Source of the DNA: an uncultured Phycisphaerae bacterium
Lineage (GTDB): Bacteria > Planctomycetota > Phycisphaerae > UBA1845 > Fen-1342
Direction of reading: 5' to 3'
Length of the DNA: 64,000 nt
Assembly (NCBI GenBank): GCA_937928595.1
Contig: CALGJV010000006.1
Coordinates: 1-64,000 of the forward strand
Shown here: positions 47,354-55,699 of the stretch, in pieces
Layout of the letters: every line of letters begins with the position of its first letter
How positions within the stretch are numbered: position 1 is the stretch's first letter
The notes under the pieces: model-generated
Told to the model about the DNA's origin: nothing
The model's database searches: none
The model's input: the letters and a program-made list of their open reading frames with translations, nothing else
Made by a program: the position numbers and the translations under genes

Positions 47354-47770
47354 TCATCCTTTCGTCGAGTCACCGACCCGGTATCGGAACAGCTCCGCCA
47401 GAAAAGCCGCCACCGCCCGTCCCTCCGGCGTGCCCGCACCGCCGGTGGCGGCCAGTGCCACCCGATCAAGCTCGCCGGCGTCGAGCCAGAACCCGTGGCC
47501 GACGCGGCAGCGCTCGACCTGAACCGAGGGAGCGTCGCCCACCGCAACTGTTTGGAGGCGGCGGCCGCACCGCAAGCACCGTCGGCCGGACCGCTCCGTG
47601 GGCGTCGCCGCCAGCGCCGCCCGGAGCCGCTCGGCATCGCCGCCCCCCAGCGAAACGAGCACGTCGAGCTCGCCGGCGTCGAACCATAGGCCGTGGCAGG
47701 CACAGCAGTGGTCAACTTCGACGCCCTCGAACTCCACGACGATCAGCGGGCCGCCGCACGCCGGGCACAC
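47354..47770 (-). CDS. Protein with two TFIIB-type zinc fingers
   Basis: 138 residues from a GTG with GGAGGAG 5 nt upstream. Two copies of the zf-TFIIB module: the first has Cys2 and Cys5 and ends CHGLWFDAGELD; the second has Cys65, Cys68 and Cys88 and ends GHGFWLDAGELD, where His92 may replace the fourth Cys. These small proteins are common in bacteria with unknown role. First gene of the operon with lemA and the M48 protease, whose tail also carries zinc ribbons. Confidence 0.85.
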   Translation of the reverse strand: MCPACGGPLIVVEFEGVEVDHCCACHGLWFDAGELDVLVSLGGGDAERLRAALAATPTERSGRRCLRCGRRLQTVAVGDAPSVQVERCRVGHGFWLDAGELDRVALAATGGAGTPEGRAVAAFLAELFRYRVGDSTKG

Positions 47771-47883
47771 GCACGCTCCTCCATTCGACCGGGGCGAACC
47801 TACTGAAAAATACCCGCGCAGCAGCCCCGTGTCGCGGCGTTTCGCGTTACAACCTCGCGCGTTTTGTATAGGCCTTGCCCCCC

Positions 47884-48351
47884 CTACCGCCGCCGCCGCT
47901 GCGCCCGCTCCATCTCCCGGGCATCGTCCTTCCGGCGCAGGGCCTCACGTTTATCCCCGTGCGTCTTCCCGCGGGCCAGCGCCAGGGCCACTTTGATCCT
48001 CCCGCGCTCGTTGAAGTACAGGGCGACCGGCACGATCGTGAGTCCCCGCTGGGTGACCTTGGCGGCCCACTTCCGAATCTCGCGGGCGTGCAGCAGAAGT
48101 TTCCGCTCGCGGGTGGGCTTGTGCTGGGCGTACCCGGCCATCGGATAGGGCGAGATGTTGCACCCGATCAGGAACATTTCGCCCCCCCGAATCAGCGCAT
48201 AAGCCTCGTCCAGCGAAGCCTTTCCGTCGCGCAGGCTTTTCACCTCGCTGCCGGTGAGAACGATCCCGGCCTCGAGCTCGTCCAAGAGCTCGAAGTTATA
48301 TCGGGCTTTCTTGTTCTGGATCCGCGGCGTCGCGGATGGACGCTTGGCCAT
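47884..48351 (-). CDS. smpB: SsrA-binding protein
   Basis: 155 residues from the ATG at 48351. Binds tmRNA and helps it enter stalled ribosomes. Conserved NKKARYNFELLDELEAGIVL, GSEVKSLRDGKASLDEAYAL and REIRKWAAKVTQRGLTIVPVALYF; the C-terminal basic tail (KREALRRKDDAREMERAQRR) is the part that enters the decoding channel. The tmRNA gene is not in this window. Divergent from the ECF sigma gene by 75 bp. Confidence 0.96.
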   Translation of the reverse strand: MAKRPSATPRIQNKKARYNFELLDELEAGIVLTGSEVKSLRDGKASLDEAYALIRGGEMFLIGCNISPYPMAGYAQHKPTRERKLLLHAREIRKWAAKVTQRGLTIVPVALYFNERGRIKVALALARGKTHGDKREALRRKDDAREMERAQRRRR

Positions 48352-48426
48352 CTCGCCGTTAAATTTAGGTGTTATCGAGGATTGCCGCAACTTACGCTCC
48401 GGCCGGCCGGTACAAGGTGGTGCGAC

Positions 48427-49062
48427 GTGCTTGAAGGTGAACCGAATGGCGCGAGCCAGGTTATGCCGCGCGACGAGGAGCAGAAGCTGATCGCGCGGGC
48501 GCGGCGCGGGCATGCGGATGCCTACCGGGCCCTCGTGGACGCCTACAAGGAGCGGCTGTACGCCTTCGTATGGCGGACGGTGCGCCATCACCACGAGGCC
48601 GAGGACATCTGCCAGGCCGCATTCGTGAGGGCCTATGAGTCGCTGGACAGCTACTCCGGTGAGTACGCGTTCAGCACGTGGCTTTTCACGATCGCCTACC
48701 GCCTGTGCCTGAACCACGTCCGCAAGCGGAAAGCCCTTTCGGGCGAAGTGGACTTCGCGCACGTCGGTCGGGCGGAGCCCGACGCACCGCAGGTCTTGGC
48801 CAACACGGAGGAGGCCCGCCGCCTGCGTCGCACGATCTGGAGCGCGGTCGAACGGCTCTCGCTGCCGCAGCGTTCGGCGGTGCTGCTGTTCTACCGCGAA
48901 GGCAAGAGCTGCGAGGAGATCGGCCGCGTGCTGAATACGCCGACCGTGACCGTCAAGAGCCACCTGCATCGGGCGCGGGCCAAGCTGCGCAAGCTGCTCA
49001 GCGCCGAGCTGGTGGACGACTGGATGGCGCTCCAGTTCCTCGGCGATACGCATTCGGCGTGA
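48427..49062 (+). CDS. ECF-type RNA polymerase sigma factor
   Basis: 211 residues from a GTG at 48427 with AAGGTGG 6 nt upstream; an ATG at 48463 gives 199 residues. Region 2: YRALVDAYKERLYAFVWRTV, EAEDICQAAFVRAYESLDSY and FSTWLFTIAYRLCLNHVRKR; region 4: LPQRSAVLLFYREGKSCEEI and NTPTVTVKSHLHRARAKLRK. The stop lies 9 bp before the anti-sigma gene, so the two are an operon, as is usual for cell-envelope-responsive ECF factors. Confidence 0.93.
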   Translation: MLEGEPNGASQVMPRDEEQKLIARARRGHADAYRALVDAYKERLYAFVWRTVRHHHEAEDICQAAFVRAYESLDSYSGEYAFSTWLFTIAYRLCLNHVRKRKALSGEVDFAHVGRAEPDAPQVLANTEEARRLRRTIWSAVERLSLPQRSAVLLFYREGKSCEEIGRVLNTPTVTVKSHLHRARAKLRKLLSAELVDDWMALQFLGDTHSA

Positions 49063-49071
49063 GTCGGATCC

Positions 49072-49725
49072 ATGAACTGCCTACAGGCCGAACAACTGTT
49101 TGACGCCTACCTCGACGGGCAGCTCGCCGGGTCGCTCCGGCTCGAGTTCGACGCCCATCGCCTCCGGTGCCGGCGCTGCCAGCAGACGCTCGCCATGCTC
49201 GAGTCCGTCGGCACGCTCATCGCGACAGACCCCGCCCAACCCCGTCTGCCGGGCGATTTCACCGACCGTGTCATGGCGCAGATCGCGCGGCGGGCGGCTC
49301 GTCGGCCGCGCCCCCTGCGCCGCCTCCTGCTGGTTGCGGGCGCCGTTTGCCAAGCGGCGGCCGTGCTCGCCTTCGTTTTTTACTGGATGCCGCAGCGGTC
49401 GAACCCCTCGGCGGACCGCGTGCCCACGGCGCCTCGCGTCGCACCCGAATACGCGAACAACCCCGAGTTTCGGGCGGTCCGCGAACTGGTGGTCGACCGC
49501 GTCGAGCGCCGCCTTTGGGAGATGCATCACGCCGGCTCGCAGCTCACCACCGACCTCGTCGCCCTTGCCCGCTATCTGAATATCAGCCTCCCGGCCGATG
49601 TCGCGCGCGAGTCCCTCAAGATGGCCGGTGCCAATCCCTGGCAGGCGCTGTGGGATGCGTTCCTGCCCCGCGCGGAGGAGGAGACGGAGACGCCGCCCAC
49701 GACGGATGAGCTCCACTCCATCTAG
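49072..49725 (+). CDS. Zinc-binding anti-sigma factor (ZAS-like), membrane-anchored
   Basis: 217 residues. The N-terminal HRLRCRRC contains the His29-x3-Cys33-x2-Cys36 zinc motif of ZAS domains; a membrane segment lies at about 83-103. The C-terminal extracytoplasmic part has no recognised domain. Expected to hold the sigma factor encoded just upstream. Its last 20 bp overlap the start of the PDZ-protein gene. Confidence 0.85.
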   Translation: MNCLQAEQLFDAYLDGQLAGSLRLEFDAHRLRCRRCQQTLAMLESVGTLIATDPAQPRLPGDFTDRVMAQIARRAARRPRPLRRLLLVAGAVCQAAAVLAFVFYWMPQRSNPSADRVPTAPRVAPEYANNPEFRAVRELVVDRVERRLWEMHHAGSQLTTDLVALARYLNISLPADVARESLKMAGANPWQALWDAFLPRAEEETETPPTTDELHSI

Positions 49726-51955
49726 TCAACCCGCCCGCCGCACTCTGTCCGCGTGGCCGCCCGCCGGCCAGGTTCGCGCGCGCGCCGGGCTGCCGCTGGC
49801 CTTTATCGCCGTTCTGGCCTGCGCGTCCGTCGGCCGCGGAGCGGATTCGCTGGCCGTGCATGTGCCGGCGGATGTGCGGCTTTTCGTGGAGCTCGAGAGC
49901 GCGCCCGATCTGCTGCTGCCTTTGCTGGACCCCGAGGCGTGGCTGACACTCACCGAGCTTCTCGGACAACCGGCACGCCGCGAGGACGCCGATCGGTGGG
50001 CTCGCCAGGTGCAGGAAACGCTCCAGATGCCGCCGGACGAGGCGCTGCGTACGCTCTTCGGCCGCCGCGTCGCGCTGGTCGGCACGGGCCTGCAACCGGA
50101 CGAGGAGGCCGTCGTGCTCTGCCGGCCCGCGGGCGACCCGGCCGAACTGCTGCGTCGCTGGCCGGTTCGGCCGCTGCCCTCCACCGGGCAGACATCGATC
50201 TTTCGGCTCCACAGCAGCCTGCGGGTCGCGAGCTTCGGCCCGCTGCTGCTCCTCGCGGACGATGCGGCCGGTCGGACGTTCGACCGCCTTCTGACGCAGC
50301 TCGAGACCAACGCAGCGCCCGCTTTAGCAAACGATCCCGTGTATCGCCGGCTGCTGGCGCGCGTCCCGGCCGACCCGTCCGGCGTGCTGTTCGCGCGGCT
50401 GATCGCGCCGCCCGCCTGGCCGGGACTGCCGACGCTTGCGCTGGCGTCGCCGCGGCTCGCCGCGCTGGCTCCGCTGCTGGGTAACTCGACCAGCGTTCTG
50501 TGCGCGCTGCACCGCGAGGACCGCCTCGTTCACCTGACAGTCGTGGGCGACGCCCCCGGCAGCGCCGTGGCGCGGATCGCCGCGCTCCGCCCGCTGGTCG
50601 AGCGGCTGCCGGAGCGCACGCTCGCCGCATGGGCAGGCCATGTGCCCTACCGCGACCTCGACGGGCTGGTCGCCAGTTTGCCCGAACAGAATCTCGTGCG
50701 GGTCGCCGTGGAGATGCAAAACAAGGTCGGCACCCTGCGGGCGCTGACGGACGTGCTGAGCACGGCCACCTGCGCGGCGGTCGGCACGGTCCTGCCGGCG
50801 GGGCGTCCCGCCGGTGGTCCGCCAGCGCCGGCCCTGGCGGTGCTGATCAACACGACCGATCCCGCGGCAGCCGCGCGCGAGTGGACCGCGCTGCTGCATT
50901 CCACTGTCGCGCTCTACAAGTTGTTGGCCCTGCGCCTAGGGAACCGCCCGCCGACGCTGTCGTTCGAGCCCGTGCCGGTCGGGGAGTTGACCGGGGAACA
51001 GCTCGATCTGACCGGTCTGCTGAGCGACGGCCCGCGGGCGGTGCTCGGCGAGCTGCATCTGTCCTGGGTGGTCGAGGGCGACGCGCTGATCATCGCCTCG
51101 CACACGCACTGGCTGCGCGAGATCGTCGCGGCCCGCCGCGGCGCAGCGCCCACGCTGGAAACGACGCTGGAGCGTACACCGCGGCCCCCAACCGGCCGAC
51201 GCGACACGATCATCGTCGTGCACTCCGGTCCGCTTGCGGACCTCGGCAGCCTGTGGCTCGCGCACCTGGAGCGTGTCGCACCCGCCACCCTCAGCGAGGA
51301 CTGGTGGCGAAACTACCAGCCGGGCGGCCCGCAGGTCCGTCTGGGAGCCCAAGTGACCGCCGACGGCGAGGCCCGCCGTCTGACCGTGCGGGCCGTGCTG
51401 CCCGGCTCGCCGGCCGACGGCGTGCTGCGTCCCGGCGACGAGATCATCGGCGTGAACCGCCTTCGCTTCGCGACCACGCAGCCGATTGCGGAGTTCACGC
51501 GCGGGCTGGTGGCGCGGGAGAACCCGCGGTGGGTCGATTTGATCGTCGAGCGGGACCGCGTGGTGCGCGTGCGCCGCGTGCCGCTGCCGTTCGTGGACCC
51601 CGTGCAGGTTCTGCGGCGTGTCGTCGCCATCGGCAGGATCGTGCAGCGTGCCGTGTACCACGACGATGCGCCGGATGTGGATGGCCCGCGAGCGTCCCTC
51701 ACGCTCGAACTCCGCGCGGGCGCGCCACCGCTTTTCCCGTTCGAGATCCAGCCCCCGGAGAGCCAGCCTGCGGCTCCCGGCCCAGCCCCCGCGCCGCCTC
51801 CGACGACGGCATTCGCCCCCGCGGATCAGCCTTCGTCTCAGCCGGCCGACCCCGGCCACCCACCGGCGCCCGCGCCAACCGACTCGGCCCCGGCCCCTCC
51901 GCCGGCCACGAATCCGCCTGAGACCGCCCCCGCGCCGCCGGCGGCCGGCGGCTAA
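49706..51955 (+). CDS. Secreted protein with PDZ domain and Pro/Ala-rich tail
   Basis: 749 residues from the ATG at 49706. A signal-like segment (about 25-46), a long beta-rich region starting VHVPADVRLFVELESAP (similar in style to DUF3352-type proteins, tentative), a PDZ domain (about 540-635; LPGSPADGVLRPGDEIIGVNRL spans its ligand-groove strand, with the block SPADGVLRPGDEI visible), and a disordered Pro/Ala/Gln tail. No protease triad is seen, so it is not a DegP-type enzyme. As third gene of the sigma/anti-sigma operon it may act in the signal pathway or be its target. Confidence 0.7.
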   Translation: MSSTPSSQPARRTLSAWPPAGQVRARAGLPLAFIAVLACASVGRGADSLAVHVPADVRLFVELESAPDLLLPLLDPEAWLTLTELLGQPARREDADRWARQVQETLQMPPDEALRTLFGRRVALVGTGLQPDEEAVVLCRPAGDPAELLRRWPVRPLPSTGQTSIFRLHSSLRVASFGPLLLLADDAAGRTFDRLLTQLETNAAPALANDPVYRRLLARVPADPSGVLFARLIAPPAWPGLPTLALASPRLAALAPLLGNSTSVLCALHREDRLVHLTVVGDAPGSAVARIAALRPLVERLPERTLAAWAGHVPYRDLDGLVASLPEQNLVRVAVEMQNKVGTLRALTDVLSTATCAAVGTVLPAGRPAGGPPAPALAVLINTTDPAAAAREWTALLHSTVALYKLLALRLGNRPPTLSFEPVPVGELTGEQLDLTGLLSDGPRAVLGELHLSWVVEGDALIIASHTHWLREIVAARRGAAPTLETTLERTPRPPTGRRDTIIVVHSGPLADLGSLWLAHLERVAPATLSEDWWRNYQPGGPQVRLGAQVTADGEARRLTVRAVLPGSPADGVLRPGDEIIGVNRLRFATTQPIAEFTRGLVARENPRWVDLIVERDRVVRVRRVPLPFVDPVQVLRRVVAIGRIVQRAVYHDDAPDVDGPRASLTLELRAGAPPLFPFEIQPPESQPAAPGPAPAPPPTTAFAPADQPSSQPADPGHPPAPAPTDSAPAPPPATNPPETAPAPPAAGG

Positions 51956-51974
51956 GGCCCCGCCCCCGGCCGCC

Positions 51975-52433
51975 CTACCGGCCGGCCACCGCGACGATCA
52001 GCGAATCGCCGTTCTCGAGCTTCTGCCCGCCCATGAGCTGGAACTTGCCCAGCGGCACGGTGACGGTCGCACTGTCGGGTTTGTCCGTGCCCTTGGCGAT
52101 TTCGATCTGGAGCTTCACCCGCTTGGTGTCGTTCTCCTTCGGCGTCACGCGCGCTTCCCACCCCTCGAACAGCGGCGTCTTGAACGCCTCGTCGATGCCG
52201 GCCGAGCCCGTCGCCCGCTTCTCCAGCTTGAAGCCCGTGAACTTGAACTGCTTCTTGAGCTCGTCGGCGATCTCCTTGAGCTCCGGGGAGATCTCCGTGT
52301 TCTTGTTGGTCGCACGGATGGCCAGCACCTGGATGTCGGTCTTCCGCTTGCTTGTGTCCTGCGCCTGCCCAAACGACGCGCTCAGGAGCGCCATCGCCAG
52401 AACGGCCGCCAAGCCTGTCTGCCAGTGCCGCAT
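51975..52433 (-). CDS. Secreted protein of unknown function
   Basis: 152 residues. The start at 52433 is preferred because GGAGG lies 7 nt upstream; the in-frame ATG at 52439 would be only 1 nt away. A signal peptide ends near AFGQA/SFGQAQ (about residue 24), then a basic/acidic alternating domain with LKEIADELKKQFKFTGFKLEK and the C-terminal GGQKLENGDSLIVAVAGR. Proteins with a similar pattern occur behind ECF sigma operons in planctomycetes; no function known. It lies 122 bp downstream of the anti-sigma-like gene on the same strand. Confidence 0.7.
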   Translation of the reverse strand: MRHWQTGLAAVLAMALLSASFGQAQDTSKRKTDIQVLAIRATNKNTEISPELKEIADELKKQFKFTGFKLEKRATGSAGIDEAFKTPLFEGWEARVTPKENDTKRVKLQIEIAKGTDKPDSATVTVPLGKFQLMGGQKLENGDSLIVAVAGR

Positions 52434-52555
52434 CGTCATTCCTCCGGCTTCGCCGACGTCACGCCGGCCGTTGCATCCTGCCGGGCCGCAGCCCGGGCTG
52501 CAAGCATGAAGTGCGCCGCGCCGTCGCAGGCGCACCAGTCCCGCACCCGGCGAAC

Positions 52556-53071
52556 TCACCCGGCCATGTCCGCCAACGCCCAGATCACCACCGGTCCGTC
52601 CGGCCGCAGCCGGATCACCACGGGCGTCGTGCTGTCCTGCATGTCGATGTCGTCGATTTCCACGTCCGCTGCAAGGCGGATCTCCCACGCATCGCCGCCC
52701 CGCCGCTCCCAGTTCCACCAGGTGCCGATCGCCAGCAGCACAGCCGCCGCGGCCGCCAGCGGCACGCGCAGCCGCAGCCAAACGCTCGCCCGACGTGCGA
52801 CCGCCGGCCGCATCGCGGCCGCCGTCCCCGCGGAGATGTTATCCCACACGCGGGCCCACTCCTCCGCGGTCGGCGTGGGAGTCGTGCCGCCGACGGCTGC
52901 GACCAGTGGATCTCCAACGCCGGCGGGTTCCGCCGCCAGCGCCGCCGTCAGCCCCGGATCCGCCTCGAGCGCAGCCTCGATCCGCGCCAGGTCCTCGTCC
53001 GAAACCGCGCTCGGATCGCCACGGGTCAGGGCCCGCAACAGCTCGTCGAGTTCTCGCGGCGGACCCTGCAT
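52556..53071 (-). CDS. Probable membrane anti-sigma factor
   Basis: 171 residues, ATG preceded by GAGGAG at 6 nt. A cytoplasmic acidic part (RELDELLRALTRGD, EEWARVWDNISAG), one membrane segment (about 100-119) and a short periplasmic domain. No zinc motif is present. The position 76 bp after an ECF sigma gene and the topology suggest an anti-sigma role (inference). Confidence 0.7.
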   Translation of the reverse strand: MQGPPRELDELLRALTRGDPSAVSDEDLARIEAALEADPGLTAALAAEPAGVGDPLVAAVGGTTPTPTAEEWARVWDNISAGTAAAMRPAVARRASVWLRLRVPLAAAAAVLLAIGTWWNWERRGGDAWEIRLAADVEIDDIDMQDSTTPVVIRLRPDGPVVIWALADMAG

Positions 53072-53147
53072 GGTTCACTCCTCGTGCGGCCGCCCGCGGC
53101 GGCCAATGCACTCACAACCCGTAATACCGACGGCCACACGCCGCGTC

Positions 53148-53768
53148 TTATTTGGGCGGCGGCGTCTCGACGCCCCATTCCGCGGCCAAGTCCGGTAGCC
53201 GCTCGTAGAGCCGCCGCCGGGCGTGAAAGAGGCGGCTCATGACCGTCCCGATCGGAATCCCGAGCGTCTCGGCGATCTGCCCGTAGCTCAACTCGCCGGT
53301 CGCATACAGGGCGAACACCGCCCGCTGGTCCGGCGGCAGGGTCTCGATGGCCACCCGCAGCCGCGCCGCGAGCTCACTCTGTTCGAGGGCGGCGTCCGGT
53401 TGCGGCGAGCGCTCGTCCGCGGGCACTGTCGCCCGACCGTCCGCGTCGTCCGCATCCAAGGGCACGGCCAGCCGGACGCGTCGCGCCCGGACCAGGTCGA
53501 GCGCCCGGTTGGACACGATCCGCAGGAGCCAGGTCTGAAACCCGGCCTCCCGCTGGAACTCCGCCAGACCGTCGAACGCCCGGATAAATCCGTCCTGCAC
53601 AACATCCAGGGCGTCCTCGTGCCGCCCGGTGATCCGCAGGGCCACGCGATACGCGACCTCGCGATACCGCTCGAACAGCGCATGCCGCGCGGCCGCGTCG
53701 CCGCGGGTCGCGGCGTCGATCTGGCGCAGTTCCGACGTATCGACGGACGAGCGTACCAAGCTATTCAC
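53148..53768 (-). CDS. ECF-type RNA polymerase sigma factor
   Basis: 206 residues from a GTG at 53768; the start is not certain because no strong ribosome binding site is seen. Region 2: FERYREVAYRVALRITGR, EDALDVVQDGFIRAFDGL and FQTWLLRIVSNRALDLVRAR; region 4: LPPDQRAVFALYATGELSY and GIPIGTVMSRLFHARRRLYE. It is divergent from the gene for the 15-residue-repeat protein and upstream of a probable anti-sigma factor. Much longer in-frame extensions are antisense to the repeat protein gene and are not real. Confidence 0.9.
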   Translation of the reverse strand: MNSLVRSSVDTSELRQIDAATRGDAAARHALFERYREVAYRVALRITGRHEDALDVVQDGFIRAFDGLAEFQREAGFQTWLLRIVSNRALDLVRARRVRLAVPLDADDADGRATVPADERSPQPDAALEQSELAARLRVAIETLPPDQRAVFALYATGELSYGQIAETLGIPIGTVMSRLFHARRRLYERLPDLAAEWGVETPPPK

Positions 53769-53951
53769 ACATTCTCGCGAAATTCGCGCGCCCGCAGCAT
53801 ACCGACCCGGACGCTCGATTTCCCCCCGGTCGGGCGCGAATACCGCGGGCCGACACCTCGTCCGTTCCGGTGCCCGCAGGAGGCCGCGCCCGGGTGGACG
53901 CGACCTGCCGGAGCCGGCCCTGAGCCGCCCCGGCCGGGCAAGGAGAAAGCC

Positions 53952-54662
53952 ATGCGACGACTGGTGACCCTGAGCCTCGGAGCCCTCCTGGCGACCGCCG
54001 CCCTCGCCGGCGAGGCCACCGCGATCTCGATCGCGACCAACGGCGGCAGTGCTTCCGCGACGGCCACCGCGACGGGCAGCAGCCGGTCGCTGGCCGTGGC
54101 CGGTGCGACGCGCGGCGGACGTGCGGTCGCCAACAGCGACGCCATCGGGACCGGCGGCGGTTTCGCCGACAGCCGGGCGGTCGCGACGGCGGACCGCGGC
54201 GTGGCGCTCAGCAACTCGACCGCGGATGCGCGGGCGGCGCTGGGCGGCATCGCGGTGGCGGACAGCGAGAGCATCGCGGCGGCCATCGGGGGCCTGGCGG
54301 TGAGCAACAGCGACGCCCGGGCGGACGGTGTCTGGTACGGCACCGCCCACAGCCGCTCGACCTCGACCGCCCTCAGCCGTTACGGCACGGCGGTCAGCGA
54401 AAGCCAGGCCGTCAGCCGCGGAGTGTGGGGCGGCCGCGCCGTGAGCGACAGCGACGCGCAGTCGTCGACGACCGGCGGCTGGTCCGTCAGCCGCACCAAC
54501 GTGCTGAGCGATGCGCGCTACCACGCCCGGGCCGAGGCCAACGGCATCGGGATCAGCGCCAGCGGTCAGCTCCGCCGTAGCGATGCGGTCGTCCGGGCCG
54601 AAAGCCGCGCCGAGCGCGGCGCCCGCGGCCGATCCGAGGCGGTCGTAATCCGGGTGCGGTAG
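53952..54662 (+). CDS. Secreted protein made of 15-residue Gly/Ala/Ser repeats
   Basis: 236 residues from an ATG with AAGGAG 6 nt upstream. A signal peptide (about 1-24) precedes a body of eight to nine units beginning near residues 55, 69, 83, 98, 113, 130, 145, 160 and 175, with the pattern G-G-x-A-V-S-x-S-x-A and a unit length of mostly 15. Small hydrophobic and polar residues alternate, as in beta-solenoids. The C-terminus (from about 205) is basic and Arg-rich. I recognise no family. Possible roles are surface layer, matrix or adhesion. The gene is divergent from an ECF sigma gene and followed by a terminator-like hairpin. Confidence 0.7.
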   Translation: MRRLVTLSLGALLATAALAGEATAISIATNGGSASATATATGSSRSLAVAGATRGGRAVANSDAIGTGGGFADSRAVATADRGVALSNSTADARAALGGIAVADSESIAAAIGGLAVSNSDARADGVWYGTAHSRSTSTALSRYGTAVSESQAVSRGVWGGRAVSDSDAQSSTTGGWSVSRTNVLSDARYHARAEANGIGISASGQLRRSDAVVRAESRAERGARGRSEAVVIRVR

Positions 54663-54691
54663 CACGCGGTTTGAGCGAGGTGAGTGCAACG

Positions 54692-54727
54692 GGCCACCGG
54701 CGTGTCCGACCTGGCGCGCCGGTGGCC
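54692..54727 (+). terminator. Hairpin terminator after the repeat-protein gene
   Basis: An 11-bp perfect stem (arms 54692-54702 and 54717-54727) with a 14-nt loop. The tail (GCCTTGTTGC) has few Ts, so termination may be incomplete. Confidence 0.6.
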
Positions 54728-54858
54728 GCCTTGTTGCGCTGCGGCGCGTACTTTTCCGCAGGCGGACAGTCGGCGTACGGTCACCCCGCGACGTGAATAG
54801 AGCGAGCGGGCGATCCGTCCATAGAGCGTACGAAGTGCATCACAGCGAGGAGACGACC

Positions 54859-55443
54859 ATGAAACCGATGAGCCTCAACACGATGATCCGGTTGGCGATG
54901 GCGGCCCTGGTGACCCTGATGATTGCCGCGGCGGCCCGCGCGAGCGACGCGGAGACGCAGGCCTGGGCCAACAGCGGGCGCGGCGGTCGGGGCGCCGCGG
55001 GCGGGCAGGCTTCCTACCGCGGCGACCTCGGCTTCTCCCGGACCGAAAGCCGCTCCGGCCGCGTGAACGCGGCGCGATCGGTGGCCGTGGGCGTGGACGA
55101 GCGCGGGCTGTCGCTGTCGATCAGCACGGCCGTGTCTCCGCAGCGTGGGCCGGCGCTTGGCACCACGCTCAACATCAGCATCGATCGGGATGGCGACGTG
55201 GCGACCAGCGTGGGCGCCGGCGGCGCGGCAGGCGGCCTGGCGCGAACGGTAGACGTGAGCGGCGCGACGAGCACGGGCGGCGCCCGGCCGACCGCGGCGG
55301 CTCAGGCCACCGGCCGCACCGAGCTCGGCGGGATCGCGCGGGCGGTGAGCCGCAGTGACTCCGGCAGCGGGCGCAAAGCGGCAACCATCCGTCTGAGCGC
55401 ACCCGACCAGTTTGGCGGCGCTCGCCGACCGGTTGGACGCTGA
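54859..55443 (+). CDS. Second secreted Gly/Ala/Ser-rich protein
   Basis: 194 residues from the ATG at 54859 (GAGGAG 6 nt upstream). A signal peptide ends near AAARA/S (about residue 29); the mature chain is rich in Gly, Ala, Ser and Arg with alternating beta-type pattern (SLSISTAVS, TTLNISIDRDGDVATSVG) but without the strict 15-residue period of its neighbour. The end (RSDSGSGRKAATIRLSAP) resembles the basic C-terminus of that neighbour. No family recognised. It has its own terminator. Confidence 0.65.
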   Translation: MKPMSLNTMIRLAMAALVTLMIAAAARASDAETQAWANSGRGGRGAAGGQASYRGDLGFSRTESRSGRVNAARSVAVGVDERGLSLSISTAVSPQRGPALGTTLNISIDRDGDVATSVGAGGAAGGLARTVDVSGATSTGGARPTAAAQATGRTELGGIARAVSRSDSGSGRKAATIRLSAPDQFGGARRPVGR

Positions 55444-55474
55444 AACGCCACGGCGCTCGTGCTCGCAGTGAACC

Positions 55475-55503
55475 ACGCCCCGCACAGGCACGGTGCGGGG
55501 CGT
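55475..55503 (+). terminator. Intrinsic terminator of the second secreted-protein gene
   Basis: An 11-bp perfect stem (arms 55475-55485 and 55493-55503) with a 7-nt loop, followed by CTTCTTATAT. Confidence 0.85.
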
Positions 55504-55576
55504 CTTCTTATATGGCGGGCGACAACCATCGCATCAAGTAGCGCGGCAGCGCGGAGGACATCGCGTCTCGGGTGGC

Positions 55577-55592
55577 TGACGGAAATCCGTCA
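55577..55592. promoter_or_regulatory. Inverted repeat, possible operator
   Basis: TGACGGA-AA-TCCGTCA, a perfect 7-bp inverted repeat with a 2-nt centre, 79 bp upstream of the porin -35 hexamer. Such a short symmetric site could bind a dimeric regulator; no factor is known. Confidence 0.4.
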
Positions 55593-55670
55593 ATCACATG
55601 CGAATTCCGTGCGCGGTTTAGCGTGCAGCGCCGCGCAAACGCTTTTTAGTCAAGTTGTTGCTCCGTGCCC

Positions 55671-55699
55671 TTGACGCTCAGGGAGCCGGGGGCTATAGC
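55671..55699 (+). promoter_or_regulatory. Candidate porin promoter
   Basis: TTGACG (55671-55676), a 17-nt spacer and TATAGC (55694-55699). A start near 55706 leaves a leader of about 258 nt before the porin ATG. Confidence 0.55.

Noticed and set aside
48387-48420. ECF-type autoregulatory promoter (GCAACTT and GGTAC) upstream of the first ECF sigma gene
   Set aside because: The -35-like part is acceptable but no convincing -10 element follows at the right distance, and there is no second copy in the window to compare.
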